A stretch of 64,000 nucleotides of DNA, taken from positions 42,982 to 106,981 of the forward strand of contig NZ_FRXO01000013.1 in the NCBI RefSeq assembly GCF_900148505.1, written 5' to 3'. The stretch comes from Pseudoxanthobacter soli DSM 19599 (GTDB taxonomy: Bacteria > Pseudomonadota > Alphaproteobacteria > Rhizobiales > Segnochrobactraceae). Made by a program: the position numbers and the translations under genes. Numbering within the stretch: the first letter of the stretch is position 1; the number at the start of each line of letters is the position of its first letter. Under the pieces are notes generated by a model. That model saw only the letters and a program-made list of their open reading frames with translations, was not told the DNA's origin and searched no databases. This document shows positions 55,538 to 63,954 of the stretch, one piece after another.

Positions 55538-57079
55538 ATGGCCGATCTTTCGTCCCCTTCGACCGTTCCGGTGCTTGAGGCGCGCGAGGTCTCCAAGTTC
55601 TTCCCCGGCGTGAAGGCGCTGCAGGACGTCTCCATGCGGCTCGAGCCGGGTTCGATCCACGCGCTGCTCGGCGAGAACGGTGCCGGCAAGTCGACGCTGA
55701 TCAAGATCATCACCGGCGTGCACCGGCCGGATGGCGGGACGCTCCTGCTCGACGGCACCCCGATCGAGCTCAGAGGCACCCGCGATGCCACCTCGCGCGG
55801 CATCGGCGTCGTGCATCAGGAGCGCAACCTGATCCCGCGCTTCACGGTGGGCGAGAACATCTCGCTCGAAAGGCTCGCCACCCACCCCCTCAAGACCGTC
55901 GACTATCAGGCCCTGAACGAGACCGCGCGGCATTGGCTCGGCGTGCTCGGCCTCGACATCGACCCGCGCACGCCGGTCTCGCAGCTTTCCGTCGCCAAGA
56001 TGCAGCTCGTCGAGATCGCCAAGGCGCTGTCGCTCAAGTCGCGGGTGCTGCTGCTGGACGAGCCGACCGCCTCGCTCACCCCGCACGAGACGGTCGCGCT
56101 GTTCGATCTGCTGCGCAGGCTTCGGGACGACGGCGTGAGCATGCTGTTCGTCAGCCACAAGCTCGAGGAAGTGCAGGAAATCTGCGACCGCGTCACGGTG
56201 CTGCGCGACGGCCGCAACGCCTGCGCCAGCCAGTCGATGGCGGGCATGGGCCGGCACGATCTGGTGCGGCTGATGATCGGCCGCAGCGAGCAGATCGCCA
56301 ACTGGCCCACGCGCCACTTCGAGAAGGCGCCTGAGGCGCTGAAACTGACGGGCGTTTCGACCGCTCTCGGCCACCGTGACGTGGACCTGACCGTCCGCAA
56401 GGGTGAGATCGTCGGCCTTTACGGCCTCGTCGGCGCCGGCCGCACGGAACTCGCCAAGTGCATCATGGGTGCGCACCCGGTGACCGGCGGCACTGTGGAG
56501 GTGGCCGGCAAACCGGCGAAGATCACGACCGTCGCCGATGCCATCCATCGCTACCGGATCGGCTATGTCAGCGAGGACCGCAAGCAGGAAGGCCTCGTGC
56601 TGATCCACACGGTGCTGGAGAATGCCGGCATCACCGTGTGGCGGCGGCTCGCCAACCGCCTCGGCCTTCTGACCGACGGCACGGTGCGCCGCACGGTCGA
56701 GCCCTATATCCGCAAGCTCGAGGTGCGCACGCCGTCGCTCGAGCAGATCGTGGGCAACCTCTCCGGCGGCAACCAGCAGAAGATCAGCGTCGCGAAGTGG
56801 CTGGCGGCGGGCATCGACGTGCTGATCGTCGACGAGCCGTCCGTCGGTATCGACATCAAGACCAAGGCCTACCTGCACGAGCTTCTGCGCGAGCTTTCCG
56901 ACAGCGGCACGGCGATCCTTCTGATCACCAGCGACATGCCGGAAATGATCACCCTCGCCGACCGCATCGTGGTGATGAACGACTACCGCATCTCCGGCGA
57001 ACTGGAGAACACCCGCGACTATGGCCGCATGAGCGAGGGAATCATGTATCTGATCCACCGCGTCGAGGCGGCGGAATAG
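55538..57079 (+). CDS. Sugar ABC transporter ATP-binding protein (RbsA-like, double ABC domain)
   Basis: 513 residues. First domain: Walker A G-E-N-G-A-G-K-S-T, degenerate signature V-S-Q-L-S-V-A-K-M-Q, Walker B L-L-L-D-E-P-T-A-S. Second domain: degenerate P-loop G-L-V-G-A-G-R-T-E, signature L-S-G-G-N-Q-Q-K, Walker B L-I-V-D-E-P-S-V-G. It lies 3 bp after permease 2, with AGAGGA before the ATG. It completes a CUT2 importer for the sugar degraded by the flanking dehydrogenases and lactonase. Confidence 0.92.
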   Translation: MADLSSPSTVPVLEAREVSKFFPGVKALQDVSMRLEPGSIHALLGENGAGKSTLIKIITGVHRPDGGTLLLDGTPIELRGTRDATSRGIGVVHQERNLIPRFTVGENISLERLATHPLKTVDYQALNETARHWLGVLGLDIDPRTPVSQLSVAKMQLVEIAKALSLKSRVLLLDEPTASLTPHETVALFDLLRRLRDDGVSMLFVSHKLEEVQEICDRVTVLRDGRNACASQSMAGMGRHDLVRLMIGRSEQIANWPTRHFEKAPEALKLTGVSTALGHRDVDLTVRKGEIVGLYGLVGAGRTELAKCIMGAHPVTGGTVEVAGKPAKITTVADAIHRYRIGYVSEDRKQEGLVLIHTVLENAGITVWRRLANRLGLLTDGTVRRTVEPYIRKLEVRTPSLEQIVGNLSGGNQQKISVAKWLAAGIDVLIVDEPSVGIDIKTKAYLHELLRELSDSGTAILLITSDMPEMITLADRIVVMNDYRISGELENTRDYGRMSEGIMYLIHRVEAAE

Positions 57080-57111
57080 GGTCGGCCGACGCGGCAAACG
57101 GGGAAACGGCC

Positions 57112-57948
57112 ATGAAGATCGACGCGCACCAGCACTTCTGGGACTACGACGCCAACCCGGGCGACTTCACCTGGATGGGCCCTGCCGAGGAGCCGATCCG
57201 CCGCAACTTCCTGCCGGCGGATCTCGAACCGCTGCTCGACGCGACGGGCTACGACGGGACCGTCGCCGTGCAGGCGCGCGAACTGAAGGCCGAGACGGAC
57301 TTCCTGCTCGGCCTCGCCGCCGCGAACCCGCGCATCAAGGGTGTGGTCGGCTGGCTCGACCTCTGCGCCCCGGATGTCGAGCGCGACCTCGATGGCTATC
57401 GCGGCACGCCCCTGCTGAAGGGATTCCGGATGCTGGTCCACGACCACCCGGATGTCGGCTTCGCGGCGAGCGACGCCCATGTGCGCGGCGTCGGCCTGCT
57501 GGAGCGCTACGGCTTCACCTACGACCTTCTGCTGAAACCGCCGCACCTGAAGGCCGCCATTGCGCTGGTCGATCGGCTGCCGAACCAGAAATTCGTGGTC
57601 GACCACATCGCCAAGCCAGCCATAGACGGCCACTTCACCGCCGAATGGCGCGACGGGATCGAGGCGATCGCCCGGCGGCCGAACGTGTGGTGCAAGCTCT
57701 CCGGCCTCGTCACGCTGCCGGGCGCCATGCCGGCGCGCCGCGCGGACTTCCATCCCTATCTCGACCTCGTGCTGGAGGCGTTCGGTGCCGGGCGCTGCAT
57801 GATCGGTTCCGACTGGCCGGTCGCGACCTGCGGCGCGGATTATGCCGGGACGATGGCCATCGTCGAGGGCTGGAGCGAACGGCTGGCCGCGCCCGAGCGC
57901 GCCGCCGTGCTCGGCGGCAACTGCGCGGCGTTTTACGGGCTTTCCTGA
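57112..57948 (+). CDS. Amidohydrolase-2 family lactonase (L-fuconolactonase/rhamnonolactonase-like)
   Basis: 278 residues. TIM-barrel metal-dependent hydrolase: N-terminal D-A-H-Q-H-F-W, F-V-V-D-H-I-A-K-P near residue 162, and C-terminal G-S-D-W-P-V near 227 with the catalytic Asp. This branch hydrolyses sugar-acid 1,4- or 1,5-lactones such as L-fucono- or L-rhamnonolactone. Last gene of the transporter operon, with GGGGAAACG upstream of ATG 57112. Together with the SDR at 50356 it suggests oxidation of an imported deoxy- or aldohexose to a lactone followed by ring opening. Confidence 0.87.
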   Translation: MKIDAHQHFWDYDANPGDFTWMGPAEEPIRRNFLPADLEPLLDATGYDGTVAVQARELKAETDFLLGLAAANPRIKGVVGWLDLCAPDVERDLDGYRGTPLLKGFRMLVHDHPDVGFAASDAHVRGVGLLERYGFTYDLLLKPPHLKAAIALVDRLPNQKFVVDHIAKPAIDGHFTAEWRDGIEAIARRPNVWCKLSGLVTLPGAMPARRADFHPYLDLVLEAFGAGRCMIGSDWPVATCGADYAGTMAIVEGWSERLAAPERAAVLGGNCAAFYGLS

Positions 57949-58003
57949 GCCCGTTCCGCCGACGCCTCCCGGCGTGGGTCCGACGCACCGCTTCCCGGCG
58001 GCG

Positions 58004-59518
58004 TCATTCGCCGCGGGGATAGCGTTGCGCCTCCTCCAGGACGTTCAGGTCCATGTGGTTGCGCATATAGCGCTCCGATGCCTTCTGCAAAGGCTGGAAA
58101 TCCCACGGATAATAGGCGCCGTTGCGCAGGGCCTCGTAGACGACGTGGCGGCGGGCCTGGCTCGCCCGGACATCCGCATCGAAGCGGGCGAGGTCCCAGC
58201 GTTGCCGCATCGCCGCACTCAGCCGCGACAGGATCGCGGCGCAGGCGGGGTCGGCGGCCCGGTTGGCGCGCTCGTGCGGATCGTCGTCGAGATTGGTGAG
58301 GATGGGCGGGTCGAGCTCGCACAGCACCAGCTTCCAGGGCCCGTTGCGCAGCGCGACGAGCGGTGCCTCGGAGCCTTCCGCCGCATATTCCATCGGCACC
58401 GGTCCGCGTCCGCCCTCACCGCGCGCGAGCGGAACGAGGTCTTCGCCATCCGTCCATGGTATGATTCCCGACAGATCGAGGGCGGCGAGGTCGGCAAGGG
58501 TCGGCAGCACGTCGAGGGTCGAGACCGGCCGCTCCACCAGGGCTGCCGGAAGCCCCGGTGCCGCGATCATCAGGGGCACCCGGGCAGAGCCTTCGAAGAA
58601 GTTCATCTTGAACCACAGCCCGCGCTCGCCGAGCATGTCGCCGTGATCCGACACGAACACCACGACGGTATCGTCGGCCATCCGGCAGCGGTCGAGAATA
58701 TCGAGGAGTTCACCGATCTTCTCGTCGATATAGGAGATATTGGCGAAATAGGCCCGGCGGGCGTGGCGAACGTCCTCGTCGGTGACGCCGCTTGCCGCGT
58801 GGTCGCTCGCCAGCATCAGCCGCCGGGAGTGCGGGTCCTGGGCTTCGAACGGGATCGGCGGCACCACCGGATCGAGGGCCGGGCACGCCTCGTAGAGATC
58901 CCAGAAGCGCCGCCGTGCGACATAGGGATCGTGCGGGTGGGTGAAGCTGACCGTGAGGCACCACGGGCGCTCGTCCTGCCTCCGGGCGAGATCGTAGAGG
59001 CGGCGCCCGGCGTGGTATGCGACCTCGTCGTCATATTCGAGCTGGTTGGTGATCTCGGCCACCCCGGCGCCGGTGACCGAACCGAGATTGTGATACCACC
59101 AGTCGATGCGCTCGCCGGGCCGGGCATAATCCGGCGTCCAGCCGAAATCGGCCGGATAGATGTCGGTCGTCAGCCGTTCCTCGAAGCCGTGAAGCTGGTC
59201 GGGGCCGACGAAGTGCATCTTGCCCGACAGGATCGTGCGGTAGCCAACCCGGCGCAGATGATGGGCGAAGGTCGGGATGTCGGAGGCGAACTCCGCCGCG
59301 TTGTCGTAGACGCGGGTTCGGTTCGGAAGCTGCCCCGACATGAAGGACGCCCGCGCGGGCGCGCACAGCGGGCTCGCCGTGTAGGTGTTGGCGAAGCGCA
59401 CGGAACGACGGGCGAGTGCCTTCAGGTGGGGGGCGTGGAGAAAATCCGCCGGGCCGTCCGGGAACAGCGTTCCGTTCAACTGGTCGACCATCAGGACGAG
59501 AATGTTGGGGCGCGTCAT
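58004..59518 (-). CDS. betC: Choline-sulfatase
   Basis: 504 residues from ATG 59518; the in-frame extension to 59611 lacks conservation. Sulfatase family: metal-binding M-V-D-Q-L-N-G, and the formylglycine site C52-A-P-A-R56 followed by A-S-F-M-S-G. F-V-S-D-H-G-D-M-L-G near residue 290 supplies further metal ligands. It matches BetC, which hydrolyses choline-O-sulfate to choline and sulfate in the cytoplasm. Downstream of choX on the same strand with a stem-loop between. Choline can then feed glycine betaine synthesis, whose bet genes are not in the window. The maturation enzyme for formylglycine must be elsewhere. Confidence 0.93.
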   Translation of the reverse strand: MTRPNILVLMVDQLNGTLFPDGPADFLHAPHLKALARRSVRFANTYTASPLCAPARASFMSGQLPNRTRVYDNAAEFASDIPTFAHHLRRVGYRTILSGKMHFVGPDQLHGFEERLTTDIYPADFGWTPDYARPGERIDWWYHNLGSVTGAGVAEITNQLEYDDEVAYHAGRRLYDLARRQDERPWCLTVSFTHPHDPYVARRRFWDLYEACPALDPVVPPIPFEAQDPHSRRLMLASDHAASGVTDEDVRHARRAYFANISYIDEKIGELLDILDRCRMADDTVVVFVSDHGDMLGERGLWFKMNFFEGSARVPLMIAAPGLPAALVERPVSTLDVLPTLADLAALDLSGIIPWTDGEDLVPLARGEGGRGPVPMEYAAEGSEAPLVALRNGPWKLVLCELDPPILTNLDDDPHERANRAADPACAAILSRLSAAMRQRWDLARFDADVRASQARRHVVYEALRNGAYYPWDFQPLQKASERYMRNHMDLNVLEEAQRYPRGE

Positions 59519-59615
59519 CGAAAGCTCCGCCGGGGGAAGAAGGCGGGCGCCGCCCGCCCGAACCGCGTTCATCCGCAGTCCGGCAGGCACCGCCCGGGGG
59601 GTGGGGATCACGGCA

Positions 59616-59635
59616 CCGCCGGCATGTGCCGGCGG
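59616..59635 (-). terminator. Stem-loop after the ChoX gene
   Basis: CCGCCGGCA (59616-59624) and TGCCGGCGG (59627-59635) are perfect inverted copies separated by 2 bases, forming an effectively 8-bp stem with a 4-base loop, 25 bases after the choX stop and before betC. No T-run. Confidence 0.5.
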
Positions 59636-59660
59636 CCAAGACGATCCCGGGGTGGCGCGA

Positions 59661-60602
59661 TCACAGTCCGAGCGCGGCCTTGACGGCCGGCAGCCCCGGC
59701 TTGCCGTCGAATGTCGTGATCCCCGCGAGCCACGGCTCGAGCGCCTCGGGATGGGCCTTGAGCCACTCTTTCGCGGCCACGGACGGCTCCTGGCCGTCGT
59801 CGAGGATCTTGCCCATCATGGCGTTCTCCATGCCGAGATCGAACTTCAGGTTCCGGAACAGCGCCGCCGCGTTCGGGCACTCGGCCGACCAGCCGGTCCG
59901 CGCGAGTGTGCGCACATCCGCGCCGCCGTAGTTCGCGCCGAAATAGGCGTCGCCACCCGCGAGATAGGTGATGGCGAACGTCTCGTTCATCGGATGCGGC
60001 GCCCAGGCGAGGAAGACGATCCACTTCTTGCCGTTGGTCGCCCGCTTGACCTGCGCCAGCATCGCCTGCTCGCCCGATTCCACCACCTTCCAGCCCTTGA
60101 GGCCGAAATCGTCGGCGTCGATCATCTTCTGGATGTTGGCATTCGCCGGTGCGCCGGGCTCGATGCCGAAGATCTCGCTGCCGAACTTCGCCGCATTGGG
60201 GGCGAGATCCTTGAAGTCCTTCACGCCGGCATCGGCGACGTAGCTCGGCACCGCGAGCGTGAACTTCGCGCCGGTGAGATTGACGCCCAGCACCTCCACG
60301 GCCTTGGCCTCGTTCAGCGCATCGATGAACTTCTGCTGAGCCGGCATCCAGTTGCCGAGGAAGACGTCGAGATCGCCGTTCTTCATGGATTCATAGCCGA
60401 TCGGCACGGACAGCGTCTGCACCTCCTGTTTGTAGCCGAGCCCGGCGAGCACTTCGCCGGCAATGGCGTTGGTGGAGGTGATATCCGTCCAGCCCGGATC
60501 GGACATCCGGATGGTCTTGCAGGACGGGGCATCGGCGGCAAAGGCGGTGCCGGCCGCGAGGAACAGGGACAGGGCACAGGCAGCCCGGAGAATGCGCTTC
60601 AT
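59661..60602 (-). CDS. choX: Choline-binding periplasmic protein (ChoX-like, OpuAC family)
   Basis: 313 residues from ATG 60602. Signal peptide ends near T-A-F-A-A-D-A. The mature sequence begins S-C-K-T-I-R-M-S-D-P-G-W-T-D-I and includes G-N-W-M-P-A, V-F-L-A-W-A-P-H-P-M and L-A-R-T-G-W, tryptophan- and tyrosine-rich blocks that form the quaternary-ammonium cage in ChoX. It binds choline, and probably relates to choline-sulfate uptake given betC downstream. The ChoW permease and ChoV ATPase are not adjacent, so partners must be encoded elsewhere. Confidence 0.9.
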   Translation of the reverse strand: MKRILRAACALSLFLAAGTAFAADAPSCKTIRMSDPGWTDITSTNAIAGEVLAGLGYKQEVQTLSVPIGYESMKNGDLDVFLGNWMPAQQKFIDALNEAKAVEVLGVNLTGAKFTLAVPSYVADAGVKDFKDLAPNAAKFGSEIFGIEPGAPANANIQKMIDADDFGLKGWKVVESGEQAMLAQVKRATNGKKWIVFLAWAPHPMNETFAITYLAGGDAYFGANYGGADVRTLARTGWSAECPNAAALFRNLKFDLGMENAMMGKILDDGQEPSVAAKEWLKAHPEALEPWLAGITTFDGKPGLPAVKAALGL

Positions 60603-60789
60603 GATCGACCCCTCGGAAGGTTGGTGGCGAAGCCGCCACGGGAACGCGCCCGCCACGCGACGGGCCGCCGCAAGAAGGGGTGCCCTGATTTTCGGGTCTT
60701 GAGCCCGCCTTGCCCTGTCGAACATCAGGCCGTTAAATGGCACAGCCTGTGAAGCCGCCCGTTTTCGATAACTGGCATCAGGAGATTTT

Positions 60790-61683
60790 ATGACCGACCG
60801 CTCGCTCGATCTCGGCTGGGTTCGGGTGTTCGATGCGGTGGGGCGGCTCGGCAGCCTCACCGCGGCCGGGCGCGAGCTTGGCCTTTCCCAACCGGCCGTC
60901 AGCTACATCGTGCGCGCGCTCGAAGAGCAGCTCGGCACGGTGCTGCTGGAGCGGGGTCACCGCGGCAGCCGGCTTTCGCCGGCCGGCGAGAGGCTGCACC
61001 GCGCGGCCAGCGCCGCCGTGGCGGATCTCGATGCGGCCGCCCGCGCGGTGCGTCGCCTGCGACAGCGGCCAGCGCTGCGCCTTTTCACCGATTACGGTTT
61101 CGCCTCGTTCTGGATGATGCCGCGGGTGGCGCGGTTCAGAGTGGTGCGGCCGGAAACCGAAGTCCACATCATCGCCTCCGCCGCGGCGGACCCGGGCAGC
61201 GACGAGGCGGGAGACGTTTCCGTGCTGTTCGGTATGCGGACGGATTTCGGCGCGGGCGCGGTGCAACTGTTCGAGGAGTGCGTCTTTCCAGTCTGCAGCC
61301 CGAAATTCGCCGCACGCCATGCCCTCGCGGACGACCCGCGGCGGATCGCCGGGCTGCCGCTGCTGCACCTGCAAAGTACGCCCCATCCGCGCTGGTTCTC
61401 GTGGCGGGACTGGTTCGCGGCGGCGGGGCTCGACGGTGACCCCGGTCCGGGCGAGCTCAGCCTCAACACCTACGGGCTCGTCGTCCAGGCCGCCATCGCC
61501 GACCAGGGCATCGCGCTCGGCTGGGCCGGTCTGATCGATGGGGCGATCGCCGATGGCACGCTCGTCGCGGTTGGCCCACCGCTTTCGCGGGCGGAGAGCG
61601 GCTACTGGGTCCGGCCCGGTCCCGAACCCTCGGCCGCCGCTCAGGACCTGATCGACTGGATCGTACGCGAGGTCCGGGGCTGA
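60790..61683 (+). CDS. LysR-family regulator of choline-sulfate utilisation
   Basis: 297 residues from ATG 60790 (GGAGA upstream). LysR helix-turn-helix at residues 8-65 (L-G-S-L-T-A-A-G-R-E-L-G-L-S-Q-P-A-V-S-Y) and a C-terminal effector domain with F-P-V-C-S-P-K-F and L-H-L-Q-S-T-P-H-P-R. GcvA-like branch. It is divergent from choX-betC with a 187-bp shared region, the classic LysR layout, and this gene triad is conserved in choline-sulfate users. Choline or choline-sulfate is the likely inducer. Confidence 0.9.
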   Translation: MTDRSLDLGWVRVFDAVGRLGSLTAAGRELGLSQPAVSYIVRALEEQLGTVLLERGHRGSRLSPAGERLHRAASAAVADLDAAARAVRRLRQRPALRLFTDYGFASFWMMPRVARFRVVRPETEVHIIASAAADPGSDEAGDVSVLFGMRTDFGAGAVQLFEECVFPVCSPKFAARHALADDPRRIAGLPLLHLQSTPHPRWFSWRDWFAAAGLDGDPGPGELSLNTYGLVVQAAIADQGIALGWAGLIDGAIADGTLVAVGPPLSRAESGYWVRPGPEPSAAAQDLIDWIVREVRG

Positions 61684-61698
61684 CGGACGGCAGCGCCG

Positions 61699-62529
61699 TC
61701 ACGCCTCGCCGTCGCCGACCTTCTGAAGCAGGGCGTAGATGGTGGAGAGATGGAGATGGAACAGCAGTTCCACCACCACGGGGTCGCTTTCCCGGTCGGC
61801 CCATCTCTGGTCCTTCAGGGCGCGGACGCCGTGGGAGAACTCCACCAGAAACTCATTGCCGGGCTCCGCGGCCGCCGATCGTGCATGGTTCTCGATGCGC
61901 CGCAGCACGGCGGACAGTGCGCGCACCGCCTCACGACGGCCGTCTAGCGTGACGCCGGGTTTGCGGAATTTCACCAGCGCGGCGTCGATCGCGCCGCGGA
62001 TATCGGCGTTGTCGGTCGGCGGCTCGGCCTCGACCAGAGCCTCAAAACCGGGATTGGCCTTCTGCAACACCTGGCCGTTCGCCGACATCTCGAAGTCGCC
62101 GCGATAGCTCTCCAGCAGCGCATTTACTTCGCGCCGGAACTTCGCCTTGGCCGCGTCCCTGTCGAACACCGTCCAGTGCTTGCGGCAGAGGCAGTTCCGC
62201 GCCGGCCGGCCATCCACCGGAACCGATATGTGGTGGTAAATATATTCGACGATATCGAAGAAATCCTCTTCGCTATAGGAGAGAATCTTGTACTCGATCG
62301 GCCAGACATTCTTTTTCTTCAGCTTGAAAAGGATGTCATCCTCCGGGCGCTTGATCAGCGCGTCCCGGCCCTCGTTCCGGATGCATTTCTGGCCGAAATA
62401 TTCGAAGAACAGGCCGTCATTGTCGAGCTTCTTGTAAAGTGCGTAGAACAGATTGAGGATATCGCGCAGAGGAAGCCCCTGCGAGTTCTCGTTCCGTCCC
62501 ACACGAATCGAATAGAATGGATCTGCCAT
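61699..62529 (-). CDS. Unknown soluble protein, possible transferred accessory or defence gene
   Basis: 276 residues from ATG 62529. I do not recognise a family. Residues 1-110 are aromatic and charged (L-R-D-I-L-N-L-F-Y-A-L-Y-K-K, F-F-E-Y-F-G-Q-K), with an N-C-L-C-R-K-H-W cluster near residue 113 that could bind a metal. Residues ~175-276 look helical and acidic, with L-D-G-R-R-E-A-V-R-A-L and W-A-D-R-E-S-D-P. No signal peptide or membrane helix. G+C and codon use are lower in the first half than in neighbours. It converges with the LysR gene with a 15-bp gap and has no partner gene. Confidence 0.75.
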   Translation of the reverse strand: MADPFYSIRVGRNENSQGLPLRDILNLFYALYKKLDNDGLFFEYFGQKCIRNEGRDALIKRPEDDILFKLKKKNVWPIEYKILSYSEEDFFDIVEYIYHHISVPVDGRPARNCLCRKHWTVFDRDAAKAKFRREVNALLESYRGDFEMSANGQVLQKANPGFEALVEAEPPTDNADIRGAIDAALVKFRKPGVTLDGRREAVRALSAVLRRIENHARSAAAEPGNEFLVEFSHGVRALKDQRWADRESDPVVVELLFHLHLSTIYALLQKVGDGEA

Positions 62530-62781
62530 GCCTGAACCTCTGTCGTTCGGCAACTATAGCAAAACCGTGCCCGGTGTCTCGCCCGAGGGTGCGCGATGCT
62601 GCATGGCAACCAAGGCTGGGGCAAGCCCGCCGCCCGATGTGTTCCGGCAAGATCGGGGCTATGATCCGGCCGGCCGCGCCTGAGAGCCTCTCCTTCGGGA
62701 CGCTGCCTTCGATGCGGGTGGCGATGCCACCTCGCGGTGCCCAGACCGGGCGCATCAGCGCCGTGCCGGAAAGGCCTTCCC

Positions 62782-63330
62782 ATGACCGACTTGCGATCGA
62801 TCCCGCTCAAGACCATCGAGGGGACCGAAACCAGCCTTGCCGCCTATGCGGGAAAGGTGCTCCTCATCGTCAACACGGCGTCGAAATGTGGCCTGACGGC
62901 ACAATATGAGGCCCTCGAGACGCTTTACGAGACGTACCGGGATCGGGGTTTCGTGGTGCTCGGCTTCCCGGCCAACGACTTCGCCGGCCAGGAGCCCGGA
63001 AGCGACGGCGAGATCCAGTCCTTCTGCTCGACCGTCTATGCCATCGACTTCCCGATGTTCTCCAAGATCACCGTAGTCGGGGAGGACAAGCATCCGCTCT
63101 ATGCGGCGTTGATCGCGGCGCAGCCGAAGGCGCGCGACAGCGAGGCATTCCGCGCAATGCTGAACGGCCGCGGCAGGAACCCGAACCCCGAGCCCGAAGT
63201 GCTCTGGAACTTCGAGAAGTTCCTGATCGATCGCGACGGCGCGGTGATCGACCGCTTCGCGCCCGACATCGTCCCCTCGGACGATCGCCTCGTCGGGGCC
63301 GTGGAACGTGCGTTGGGGTCGCCGGCGTAA
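62782..63330 (+). CDS. Glutathione peroxidase family protein (thiol peroxidase)
   Basis: 182 residues from ATG 62782. Peroxidatic C36 in N-T-A-S-K-C-G-L-T, the active-site Gln in F-A-G-Q-E-P, and the Trp-Asn pair in V-L-W-N-F-E-K-F, the GPx tetrad with Cys instead of selenocysteine. It reduces peroxides with thioredoxin or glutathione in the cytoplasm. Monocistronic; a G/C-rich inverted repeat follows at about 63350-63376. Confidence 0.92.
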   Translation: MTDLRSIPLKTIEGTETSLAAYAGKVLLIVNTASKCGLTAQYEALETLYETYRDRGFVVLGFPANDFAGQEPGSDGEIQSFCSTVYAIDFPMFSKITVVGEDKHPLYAALIAAQPKARDSEAFRAMLNGRGRNPNPEPEVLWNFEKFLIDRDGAVIDRFAPDIVPSDDRLVGAVERALGSPA

Positions 63331-63669
63331 AAGCGCTTGCGCCCACGCGGGGAGGGGGGCTCGATGTCCCCTTCCCTGCCGGTTTCCGGCTTTGGTCGAT
63401 GGCGCGAAAGCGGAAATCGAGCCGGACACCCCCAAACTCTGGCTCCCCCCTCCGCCCTATCGAAGCCTTGCAGGCTGCGGTGTTTGGAGTGAATGCGGGA
63501 GTTGTTGTGGGCTTTTGCTGTTGTTCTGACGTTTGACGTGATTGTCGGCGCGCCTGGCTCTTCGATATCGTTCCTGTTTTGTTCTTGCCACAGTAGCGAC
63601 AATCACGACTACGCATAGAAGCCCTGGGTGGTGTGCCTGGGCTTTTTGTGTGTTTGGGATGTTTTGATA
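63331..63669. other. Non-coding stretch between gpx and the rRNA operon end
   Basis: No supported gene in 339 bp. It holds an imperfect G-run/C-run hairpin after gpx (about 63350-63376), an 11-bp perfect inverted repeat CGTGATTGTCG (63537-63547) with CGACAATCACG (63597-63607), and a terminator-like hairpin at 63619. Composition falls to near-even G+C around 63490-63660. Confidence 0.4.
63619..63647. terminator. Terminator-like hairpin downstream of the rRNA/tRNA operon
   Basis: AAGCCC (63619-63624) and GGGCTT (63639-63644) form the stem, followed by T's to 63647 on the plus strand. Read from the minus strand, it lies 23 bases after the tRNA 3' end, preceded by A's and followed by TTCT. It is probably a bidirectional terminator of the rrn transcript. 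Confidence 0.5.
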
Positions 63670-63746
<77 letters not shown>

Positions 63747-63784
63747 GTGTTGTTTGATTGTGGAGAGGAAAGACGTGCTTAGCG

Positions 63785-63902
63785 GGCCTGGCGGCGCCCT
63801 ACTCTCCCGCATCTTAAGATGCAGTACCATTGGCGCAGAGGGTTTTAACGGCCGAGTTCGGAATGGGATCGGGTTGGGGTCCCTCGCCATAGCCACCAGG
63901 CC
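63785..63902 (-). rRNA. rrf: 5S ribosomal RNA
   Basis: About 118 nt on the minus strand. Ends GGCCTGGTGGC and GCCGCCAGGCC pair to form helix I; the internal CCGATCCCATTCCGAACTCG is the conserved loop B/helix III region. It lies between the 23S end and the tRNA. Confidence 0.93.
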
Positions 63903-63954
63903 GGCGAAGCACGTGAGCGGAAGTGATCTGGTACGGGCATTGATTAATGAGAGT

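Noticed and set aside
54128..57097. 989-codon antisense frame across the second sugar transporter
   Set aside because: It is a shadow of permease and ATPase coding sequence; no motif and no ribosome-binding site.
63068..63616. Minus-strand open frame beginning C-R-Y-C-G-K-N-K after the rRNA operon
   Set aside because: It overlaps gpx antisense, has a terminator-like hairpin at its start, and its later translation is low-complexity; I see no ribosome-binding site.
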